Origin: Acidobacteriota bacterium
GTDB taxonomy: Bacteria > Acidobacteriota > Terriglobia > Terriglobales > Acidobacteriaceae
Length of the DNA: 49,001 bases
NCBI GenBank assembly: GCA_021806005.1
Contig: JAJZDM010000014.1
Location: 1-49,001 of the forward strand
Direction: 5' to 3'
The notes below the pieces were generated by a model, which saw nothing but the letters and a program-made list of their open reading frames with translations, was not told the origin of the DNA and made no database searches. A program made the translations under genes and the position numbers. The number at the start of each line of letters is the position of its first letter. Position 1 is the stretch's first letter. Shown in pieces: positions 33,159-43,180 of the stretch.

Positions 33159-34880
33159 TCACGCCTTGGGCGGCAGATAGCGGACTACGTATAGAGTCCC
33201 GCGGGTGCGGTAGGGCCAGCGGGAGTAGTGGACAGGGGCGAAGGGAGCGGGACCGTAGCAGGCGTTGGGGTCGAAGGAGACGCCGTAGAGGGGAATGATG
33301 TGGGGGGTGACATCATGGAAGAACATGGGGCAGGTGCCGGCAGGCAGCGGAGGCTGGGGCACATACGCATGCGCGGGAATCACAATCGCAGGCCAATTGA
33401 TGTAATCAGCGTGTTGGAGCTCGACAGCGATGTTGTATTCCCAGCCGTTATCGACAGAGGTGTCCGGTACGCCGGCGGCGCGGAGTTCAGCGGCGAGCCT
33501 GACGCGCGCGCGATAGAAGGAGTAGGTGTTGTGGGTGCAGGCGATCCCGTAGATCGCCAGCAGTCCGGTGAGGAAGAGAACAGAGCCGGGCAACTTCGGC
33601 TGAAGGCAGTCCTGGTAGTACCGGACCACGCAGACGGCGGCGACGAGCGCCAACTCCAGAAGGTAGCGGTCGACGAGCAAGCTCTGACCCGCACGTGGAA
33701 TCAGGATCAAGGAGTAGACCACCGAGAAAGGGACCAGGATTACTCCCAGATGCGCCCAAGAGACGGTGCGAGGGGCCCCCTCCGGAAGTGGCTTCCCGCC
33801 TGTCCGGAGCATCGAGGCAGCCAGCCCGATCAGGCCGCTCGCCACGGTTGCGGTCAGCAGCAGACGCACCCAGTGGTTCAGGAGGAAGACAGGCGGTGTG
33901 CCCTTCAGAATGGCGTTGACATTGATCCCCGAGACGTTAATCACATCGCCCAACGTTGGCTCCAGTAAAGGATGTAAGGTGATGTGCTTCCAACGGAGCA
34001 CCAGCAAGATCAAAAGATAGGCAAGAGAAAGAACGGAGAGTACCGCAGCGGAGCGGCGGAGGCTCTTGCGGATCTCCGGGAGAAAAGGAACCAAGATCGG
34101 GAGCAGGAGGAGCAAGACCTCCGGAAATGCGTGGAAGAGCGTGGCGAGGACAGGATACTCCTGGCCCCGGTGCACGACAAGGTGTTCGGGATTGATGTAA
34201 GGCTGCCGCGCCATCCAACGCATACAGGCAAAGACGAAGACATATCCGGCGAGGGTGGCCACAGCACCCTCGATAAGGACGCGCCGCCGCTCCCGCAACA
34301 GCCAGAGAGTGGAGGGAACCATGACGAGAACGCCGAGCCAAACGATCTGGCGGGCCGTGCCACAGATATCATTGCCGGCGACAGCGAAGCAGATCCAAGC
34401 GACGCAGGCTCGGTCAGTGGAGGCTTCCAAGGCGCGCAAGCAGCCATAGAGGCAGAGCACGACGGCGAAGAGCCCGAAGATGTCGCTCGTGTAACAGACG
34501 GAGAGCGTCAGGTATAGCGGCGAGAGGACGAAGGCCAGCGTGCCGAAGACAGCATTACGCTCGGAGATACCGGCACGCACCATCACTCGCTGGAGGAGGA
34601 AGGCCAGCGTCATAGCGACCAACCACGTGCTCATGCGGACGGTGGTGATTGAGAAGCCAAAGAGCTTGATGAAGGCTGCTCCGAGATAGAGCTGCCAGCC
34701 CAGCATGGGGGCTTCCCATCCGTTGTAGAGAATTTTGCCGGTGGTCGCGAGCCGGAGTGCGGACCGGATATAGGTCCACTCCCCACCCATATCGGCGTAG
34801 GGACGGCTGATGAGCGCGCAGATGAGCACGGCCAGGGCGCCAGACAGGGCTGGAACGCGGAACCTACGGACGAGTGGCAA
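33159..34880 (-). CDS. DDGPY-family paralog B1, acidic motif lost
   Basis: A 573-residue subtype B member. Helices, MLGWQLYLGAAFIKLFGFSI, CYTSDIFGLFAVVLCLYGCL and the full C-terminal domain (IIPLYGVSFDPNACYGPAPF, then APVHYSRWPYRTRGTLYVV) are all intact. But where the relatives have GVCDDGPYILMA it reads MGGEWTYIRSAL: the Asp pair is gone and the segment is two residues shorter. If the pair is catalytic, B1 is inactive or altered. I use the TTG at 34880, which matches the TTG and GGAGGCCCT context of the other copies; a TTG at 34925 would add 15 residues. Confidence 0.72.
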   Translation of the reverse strand: MPLVRRFRVPALSGALAVLICALISRPYADMGGEWTYIRSALRLATTGKILYNGWEAPMLGWQLYLGAAFIKLFGFSITTVRMSTWLVAMTLAFLLQRVMVRAGISERNAVFGTLAFVLSPLYLTLSVCYTSDIFGLFAVVLCLYGCLRALEASTDRACVAWICFAVAGNDICGTARQIVWLGVLVMVPSTLWLLRERRRVLIEGAVATLAGYVFVFACMRWMARQPYINPEHLVVHRGQEYPVLATLFHAFPEVLLLLLPILVPFLPEIRKSLRRSAAVLSVLSLAYLLILLVLRWKHITLHPLLEPTLGDVINVSGINVNAILKGTPPVFLLNHWVRLLLTATVASGLIGLAASMLRTGGKPLPEGAPRTVSWAHLGVILVPFSVVYSLILIPRAGQSLLVDRYLLELALVAAVCVVRYYQDCLQPKLPGSVLFLTGLLAIYGIACTHNTYSFYRARVRLAAELRAAGVPDTSVDNGWEYNIAVELQHADYINWPAIVIPAHAYVPQPPLPAGTCPMFFHDVTPHIIPLYGVSFDPNACYGPAPFAPVHYSRWPYRTRGTLYVVRYLPPKA

Positions 34881-34990
34881 AGGGCCTCCGGGAAGATTGT
34901 CGGTTGCGCCCGTGGAACTTTGCAAGGGGCCGGGCGTGGTACTTCGAGAACAGGGTGGATTCAGATTAACAAAGGTGCCGTTGCAGACTA

Positions 34991-36874
34991 TCAGTTCGCC
35001 ACAGGCGTGTACCGCACGACGTACAGGGTTCCGAGCGAAGTGGCCAGCCAGCGGGGGTAACGGACCGGGGCGAAGGGGGCCTGCCCGTAGCAGAGGTCAG
35101 ACCGAAAGGAGACACCATAGAGGGGACGAATGTGCGGAACGTCGAAGTAGAAAGTCATGGGACATAAAGGGGCTGGCACTGAAACGTGGGAATCTGCGGG
35201 GGTGAGGATTCTGGGGTCGTTGATGTGGTTGGAGTGTTGCAATTCCACGTCGAGGTTCTGCGGCCAGCCGTAATCGACGGCGGTGTCGGGGATGCCCGCA
35301 GCGCGCATCTCGGCTGCGAGCTGGCCGATGGCGCGGTAGAGAGCGAAGCTGTTGTGCGTCACCGCCGTCGCAAACATGGCTAGGAGCGCGAGCAACACCC
35401 AGGCTGCGGACGGCAGGTGGGGCCGGATTTTGTCCTGGTAGAGCCGAATCAGCAGGAGCAAAACCAGGGGCGCCAGCAGAAGCAGGTAGCGGTCGAGGAC
35501 CATCTGCATTACGGCGACCAGAAAGAGAGAGTAGGCAGCCATTGCCGGCCCGACCACGACCAGGAGCTGCCTGCTGCTCAGGCTCACGGAGAGAGCGGGA
35601 CTGGGCGAGGTTACATTTGGCCGGGTCAAGGCCGAAGACCTAGCCTGGCCCCGCAGGCTGCCGAAGAGAAGGGAGACGGCTATGGCGATCAGTCCACCAG
35701 CCGAGGCCCACGTCAGCAGCATCTGGAGACCTCTGCCGAAGGAAGCGGGCGGGGTGCTGTTCAAGATGGGTGACCATACGCCGTAGGATGTGAACCAATA
35801 TCCCCAATCCAGATTGGCCGGGAGGAGCAGAAGGAGCCCGTGAGGATGCGCGGGGTGGCGACCCGTCAGACGATAGGCCAGCGACCGTGGATGAGGGCAC
35901 ACCAGGATGTATCCCGAACAAAGGATCGCCAGGGCCAGCGAGCCGGCCCAGCGAGTCTTCGGATTCGCGCAAATCTCCAATATCTGCGGAAGGAAGAGGA
36001 GGGTGATGGGGAGCAGGAGGAGAGAAACGTCCAGCGCGACGTCGATGAGACGAACGAGATCGTAAGCGAAGGGGATGGATGTGGACCGCAACACCGGTTG
36101 CTGAACCGTGTAGGGTTGGCGCTTCAGCCACTGCATGCAGGCGAAGACGAAAAGGGCGCCGGCCAGACAGGCCGTTGCGCCCACCGAAAGGACGCGGCGG
36201 CGCGAGCGCCACGGCAGAAGACCATGCAGCAGCAACAGCGTGCAGGGGATCATGACGAGGATGCCCAGCCAGGCGAACTGGCGCGCTGTGCCCAGAATGG
36301 CGTTGCTGACGGAGGCGGAGCACAGCCACAGGATCACGGCGCGCTCGCCGCCAGGATTGGCGGAGCCGTCGTCCGAAAGCCCAGCGGGTCGGTCGCCAAG
36401 TGACTGCGCAGCCTGCAGAGCGCGCAGGCAGCAGTATAGGCAGACGACGATGGCAAAGATTCCAAAGAGGTCGCTCATATAGGTGACCGAGAGAATCAGA
36501 TACAGCGGAGAGAGAACGAGGGCCAGCGTGCCGAGGGTGGCATTGCGCTCATTGATGCCCCCGCGGACCAGCGTGCGCTCAAGGAGGAAGGCCAGGAGCA
36601 TGGACACCAGCAGGGTGCTCATCCGGGCGGCGGTGAAGGAGAAGCCGAAGAGCTTGATAAATGCTGCGCCCAGGTAGAGCTGCCAACCCAACATCGGAGC
36701 CGCCCAGCCGTTGTATACCACGTGGCCGGTCTTTTCCAGATGTTGCGCCATCAGGATGTAGGGTCCGTCGTCCAGCACGCCCATGTTGGTGAAGGGGCGG
36801 CTGAGAAGTGCGCAAAACAGGACGCAGAGAGCACAACAGAGGGCCGGAATGCGGAACCTTCGGATGAGTTGCAA
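34991..36874 (-). CDS. DDGPY-type polytopic membrane protein A2
   Basis: A 627-residue subtype A member, very close to A1: NMGVLDDGPYILMAQHLE, INERNATLGTLALVLSPLYL, and the A-type insertion SLGDRPAGLSDDGSANPGGE. The C-terminal domain has PDTAVDYGWPQNLDVELQHS and ends with FAPVRYPRWLATSLGTLYVV, more diverged than in A1, B1 and B2. Start TTG with GGAGG upstream, as in A1. It lies between B2 (upstream in transcription) and B1. Confidence 0.72.
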   Translation of the reverse strand: MQLIRRFRIPALCCALCVLFCALLSRPFTNMGVLDDGPYILMAQHLEKTGHVVYNGWAAPMLGWQLYLGAAFIKLFGFSFTAARMSTLLVSMLLAFLLERTLVRGGINERNATLGTLALVLSPLYLILSVTYMSDLFGIFAIVVCLYCCLRALQAAQSLGDRPAGLSDDGSANPGGERAVILWLCSASVSNAILGTARQFAWLGILVMIPCTLLLLHGLLPWRSRRRVLSVGATACLAGALFVFACMQWLKRQPYTVQQPVLRSTSIPFAYDLVRLIDVALDVSLLLLPITLLFLPQILEICANPKTRWAGSLALAILCSGYILVCPHPRSLAYRLTGRHPAHPHGLLLLLPANLDWGYWFTSYGVWSPILNSTPPASFGRGLQMLLTWASAGGLIAIAVSLLFGSLRGQARSSALTRPNVTSPSPALSVSLSSRQLLVVVGPAMAAYSLFLVAVMQMVLDRYLLLLAPLVLLLLIRLYQDKIRPHLPSAAWVLLALLAMFATAVTHNSFALYRAIGQLAAEMRAAGIPDTAVDYGWPQNLDVELQHSNHINDPRILTPADSHVSVPAPLCPMTFYFDVPHIRPLYGVSFRSDLCYGQAPFAPVRYPRWLATSLGTLYVVRYTPVAN

Positions 36875-36977
36875 AGGGCCTCCGAGGAGGTTTGTGGTTC
36901 ATGGCCCGTCAGACTCAGCGAGGTCGAGCGCGTTTTGGCGGCAGGGGCGGACTTCAGAGTAGCAGAGTGGGCGTCTG
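36875..36977 (-). repeat. 103-bp B-A junction, copy 2
   Basis: The spacer between genes B2 and A2, equal in length and similar in sequence to 33056-33158. Together they mark a duplicated B-A unit. Confidence 0.75.
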
Positions 36978-38735
36978 CTACGCCTTGGGCGGTAGATAGC
37001 GGACGGCGTAGAGGGTTCCGGGGGTGCTGTAGGGCCAGCGGGAGTAGTGCACCGGAGCGAAGGGAGCGGGGCCGTAACAGGCGTTGGGGTCAAAGGAGGC
37101 GCCGTAGAGGGGGCGAACGTGGGGGGTCTGGTCGTAGTTGACGACCTTGCACGAGCCTGCAGGGAGCGGAGGGGCTGGCTTGTAGGCGTCAGCGGGTATG
37201 GTAGTGCGCGGATCGTTGATGTGATTGGAGTGCTGCAGCTCGACAACCATGTTCTGCTCCCAGCCATGGTCGATAGCGGTGGGGGCGACCCCGGCTGCGA
37301 CCAACTCGTTGGCCAGGGCGACACGGGCGCGATAGAGAGAGAACATGTTGTGGGTCATCATGACGGCGTAGAGGGCGACCGCGGCCACCAGCGGGATGGA
37401 GACCAAGGGCAAGCGCTGCTGGATTTGGTCCTGGTAGGAACGCAGAAGACAGAGCAAGATGACAACCAGCAATCCCAGGAAGTAGCGATCGCGGATGCCG
37501 GAGACGACCGACCGGGGAATGAGCAGGAGGTAGTAGGTGAGGAAGAATGGTGCGAGGAGCATGCTGAGCTGCCGCCAGGACACCTCACGCGATACGACAC
37601 CGGACTCAGCGGTGGCGGGCTCCGGTGCGGGCTTGGTCCCCCCCGTCTGCCGCAGCGAGGCGATGAGCCCGACGACCCCTCCGAGGGTTAGAAGGGTGAG
37701 CAAAACCTGTGCGACTTTGCCGATGACGATGGGCGGCTTGCCTTGCAGCAGGTCATAGGCAAAGATCCCGGTGACGTTGTTCCATTCGCCAAGGCCGGTT
37801 CCCGAACCCATGGGCAGGAGTTGAACGTTGCCGCGAAGATGGCTGGGATAGGTGGCCAGAAACACGTAACCACTGAAGAGCAGGAGGAAGATGGCCAGCG
37901 TGCGGAGACGGAGCTTGCGTAGCTGAGGGAGGAACAGCAGCGTGACCGGGAGCAGGAGATAGGGGAGATCCAGAACGGAGTAGGCGATCTGCAGCAGCGC
38001 CGTGGCAACGGAAAATGTCTTCGGAAGCAGGTGCTCGTGGACGTTGTAGGGCTGGCGGAGGAACCATTGCATGCAGGCGAGGATGAAGAGGCCGCCAAGG
38101 AGGTTGACCGCGAGGCCCGCGAGCAGAACGCGGCGGCGGGAGCGAAGCAGATACAACGCGGAGGGAATCATGACCAGCACGCCGAGCCAAGCGATCTGGC
38201 GGGAGGTTCCGAAGAGGGCGTTGGTAAAGACAGCGAAGCAGAGCCAGAGGATGGTTGCGCGATCGCTGGCGGACTGTAGAGAGCGGAGGCAGCCGTAGAG
38301 GCAGAGAAGGATGCTGAAGAGGCCGAAGACGTCACTCATGTACGTAGCGGAGAGCATGAGGTAGATCGGCGACAGGACCAGGGCCAGCGTGCCGAGGGTG
38401 GCGTTGCGCTCGTGGATCCCGGCACGAACCAGGGTGCGCTGGAGGAGGAAGGCCGTAAGTAAGGCGACCAGCAGCGTGCTCATGCGAGCGACGGTGAAGG
38501 AGAAGCCGAAGAGCTTGATGAAGGCCGCACCCAGATAGAGCTGCCAGCCGAGCATAGGGGTGATGTTGCCGTTGTAGAGGATGTGGCCGGTCGCTGCCAG
38601 CTTCTGCGCCATCAGGATGTAGGGGCCGTCGTCGCAGACGCCCATGCTGGTATAGGGGCGGCTGATGAGCTCGCAGAGGAGAACCGCGAGAGAGCAGAGG
38701 ACGGCAGGGAGGCGAAGACGACGGGCGAGTTGCAA
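36978..38735 (-). CDS. DDGPY-type polytopic membrane protein B2
   Basis: A 585-residue subtype B member and the first gene of the tandem array. SMGVCDDGPYILMAQKLA keeps the acidic pair (D35-D36). Shared blocks follow (MLGWQLYLGAAFIKLFGFSF, IHERNATLGTLALVLSPIYL, TYMSDVFGLFSILLC). The middle has LLQGKPPIVIGKVAQVLL, matching LKGTPPVFLLNHWVRLLL of B1. The C-terminal domain contains GVAPTAIDHGWEQNMVVELQ and VRPLYGASFDPNACYGPAPF. Start TTG with GGAGG 4 nt before it. Likely a GT-C transferase acting outside the inner membrane; substrate unknown. Confidence 0.73.
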   Translation of the reverse strand: MQLARRLRLPAVLCSLAVLLCELISRPYTSMGVCDDGPYILMAQKLAATGHILYNGNITPMLGWQLYLGAAFIKLFGFSFTVARMSTLLVALLTAFLLQRTLVRAGIHERNATLGTLALVLSPIYLMLSATYMSDVFGLFSILLCLYGCLRSLQSASDRATILWLCFAVFTNALFGTSRQIAWLGVLVMIPSALYLLRSRRRVLLAGLAVNLLGGLFILACMQWFLRQPYNVHEHLLPKTFSVATALLQIAYSVLDLPYLLLPVTLLFLPQLRKLRLRTLAIFLLLFSGYVFLATYPSHLRGNVQLLPMGSGTGLGEWNNVTGIFAYDLLQGKPPIVIGKVAQVLLTLLTLGGVVGLIASLRQTGGTKPAPEPATAESGVVSREVSWRQLSMLLAPFFLTYYLLLIPRSVVSGIRDRYFLGLLVVILLCLLRSYQDQIQQRLPLVSIPLVAAVALYAVMMTHNMFSLYRARVALANELVAAGVAPTAIDHGWEQNMVVELQHSNHINDPRTTIPADAYKPAPPLPAGSCKVVNYDQTPHVRPLYGASFDPNACYGPAPFAPVHYSRWPYSTPGTLYAVRYLPPKA

Positions 38736-38905
38736 TCAGCCTCCAGCGCGAGCGTGTGGATGATGTTGCGTGCGGCTGCAATCATCTGCAAGGCGAGAAT
38801 GTCGGTTCCAGAATAGCAAGGAGCGACGAGGACATAGCGCTCGCCGGGCCGACTGCCAGGCTGAGATGAGCCGTGCGTTGAGCGAAGCGGTGCTGAATCC
38901 GGCGC

Positions 38906-38941
38906 AGAAAGGGTCGGCCCATCCCGTTGGGAGGCCGACCC
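38906..38941 (-). terminator. Intrinsic terminator after clpB
   Basis: On the minus strand GGGTCGGCC pairs with GGCCGACCC around a 13-nt loop, followed by TTTCT, 31 bp beyond the clpB stop. Confidence 0.7.
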
Positions 38942-38971
38942 ATCTTGCGTCTACCGCGTGCTGCGGAGGAG

Positions 38972-41608
<2,637 letters not shown>

Positions 41609-42291
41609 GCTGATTCTCCTATGCTGTGTTATCTCTCCGGTGGACGCTCGCTGGAGCGGATGCCGGTGAGCTATTCGATGTTGCTGCAAAACTTGAGTAC
41701 CTGGGCGCTTTCTACAGGCTGAAGCCGATGGAGAGCGTCCGTGAGGCGGGGCGGACGGACCTGTGGAAAGATTCTGGGATAGCTGATGAATTCTGCGTGG
41801 AATCCATGTTGAATCCGCATGGATTGCGGGTTGAATCCTGTGGAATTCCTGTCACAGCACCCCGGGAGAGCAGGTTTACATCCGCCCAGCGCCCGAAAAA
41901 AGGGGCGAATCCGAAGGTTGTCGAAGCTTTCGGGATCCGCCCCGCTCTCAACGTGTCCACAACACCAACAACCAACGCCAACAACTCTGACAAGGCCAGC
42001 AAGGCTTACAACGCTGGCAGTGTTAGCCCGCCTGCCGCGTGCGGCTGCCATACGGGTCCGCGCGAGACGCCCAACGTGCGCGAGATGGATGGTGGAGCCG
42101 GAAGGGACGCCAACGCGGCGCGACCGGCTAGCCATGCCCCGCAACCGGGGTAGCCGACAGCCAGAGTTCGGGCTGGCGGTTGCCGGGCTGCGGGGTGGAT
42201 CCGGGCTGGATGCGCGGTATCGTGTCTCGGCCAGCTACCTGGTACGGTGCTCTGCGGAGGCTGGGATCCGCGTCCTGCCCAACTTCAGGCC
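41609..42291 (-). other. Non-coding region between hsp20 and clpB
   Basis: 683 bp without a supported gene; long frames on both strands have no domain and biased low-complexity content. It contains a strong minus-strand terminator (41896-41943), a cluster of TTGAATCC repeats (41799-41849), and about 350 bp between the hsp20 stop and that terminator which would be transcribed as a long 3' untranslated region or a separate RNA. Confidence 0.55.
41896..41943 (-). terminator. Intrinsic terminator downstream of hsp20
   Basis: On the minus strand GGGGCGGATCCCGAAAG pairs with CTTCGGATTCGCCCC (small mismatches), loop about 10 nt, followed by TTTTTT. It ends transcription coming from hsp20 before the clpB promoter region. 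Confidence 0.75.
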
Positions 42292-42789
42292 TCAGGCCTT
42301 GGCCTTGGCCTCAACCTGCTTGTGCTCAGCCGGGGCGACCTGGACCTGAATCTGCTTCGGCTGGGCCTCCGGCTTCTTGGCAAAGGTGATGTTCAGGACG
42401 CCCTCGGCGCTGGTGGCATCCACCTTCTCCGTGTTTACCGTGACCGGCAGGGTGAAGGCGCGCATGAAGCTGCCATAACGGCGTTCGATGCGGTGGAAGT
42501 TCTCCTCCTTCTCCTCACTTTCGAACTTGCGCTCGCCCTTTACGGTGAGGGTTCGCCCCTCTACACGGATGTCCAGATCTTCACGGCGGATGCCCGGAAC
42601 TTCGAACTTCAGGGTCAGCTTTTCTGCATCCTCGTAGACGTCCACGGCGGGTATGAAGTTACCGGCGAGCAGCGCCTCGGCTCCGTCGTTGGGACGAGCG
42701 AAGTCCTGGAAGATGGAGTTCAAGCGATTCTGAAGAAGGGCGATATCATTCAATCCGCTGCGAAAGGGAACCAAACTTGTCAACGTCAT
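42292..42789 (-). CDS. Hsp20 family small heat-shock protein
   Basis: A 165-residue alpha-crystallin-type chaperone. The N-terminal arm (about 1-45) is followed by the crystallin domain beginning FIPAVDVYEDAEKLTLKFEV, with PGIRREDLDIRVEGRTLTV, and the closing GVLNITFAKK (the A-x-x-x-GVL signature). A Gln/Lys/Ala-rich tail ends the protein. Small heat-shock proteins hold unfolded proteins for refolding by DnaK and ClpB. GGAGATAT 9 nt before the ATG at 42789 fixes the start; the frame extends upstream without support. Confidence 0.95.
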   Translation of the reverse strand: MTLTSLVPFRSGLNDIALLQNRLNSIFQDFARPNDGAEALLAGNFIPAVDVYEDAEKLTLKFEVPGIRREDLDIRVEGRTLTVKGERKFESEEKEENFHRIERRYGSFMRAFTLPVTVNTEKVDATSAEGVLNITFAKKPEAQPKQIQVQVAPAEHKQVEAKAKA

Positions 42790-43180
42790 AACCAATATCT
42801 CCTTATCGAAAGATCTTTGGAGTTGGGGCTCGATGCTTTCTCTTCCCAACTCGATACCAGTATAGATGCAATCGCAGTGAAATGGTTACAGAAAAAATGA
42901 TAGAAAGTCACTCATATTTTTTCGGTAATCGCCGGATGGCCATGCCGGCGCCTGAATCCTGGTTTATGGCATTTTCGGTATTGATGGGTTCTGAAAAGGT
43001 GGATGTATCCCTAAGCGGGCTTGCCGCGGCGGTTTCAATGGGGGGAAAACGGCCATCGAAGTCGAGTCGCCCTCTACACCTCCACCGAAACTGGCTTAGC
43101 GCCCCGACCTGCGCTCCGGCGGCCGGCCCCCCGCCGAAGAGGCTATTCTTACAGTCATCCCTGGAGGTCTCCCCGCGACG
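42790..43180. other. Divergent promoter region between hsp20 and ggt
   Basis: 391 bp with no gene. On the minus strand TATACT (42859-42864) may be the -10 of hsp20. On the plus strand TATTCT (43144-43149) may serve ggt. Neither has a clear -35, and no CIRCE or HAIR element is seen. The 42880-42930 part is AT-rich. Confidence 0.5.

Noticed and set aside
31154-38735. A mobile element or prophage as the cause of the tandem paralogs
   Set aside because: No transposase, integrase, terminal inverted repeats or target duplications are seen; simple tandem duplication explains the layout.
41626-42153. Long frames on both strands between clpB and hsp20
   Set aside because: No start context or domain; they cross a clear terminator and repeat-like DNA.
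41890-42170. A possible tmRNA or tRNA-like RNA, suggested by an Ala-Asn-Asn stretch and a CCACCA
   Set aside because: No tRNA-like acceptor pairing or tag-peptide stop could be put together; the hairpin is better explained as a terminator.
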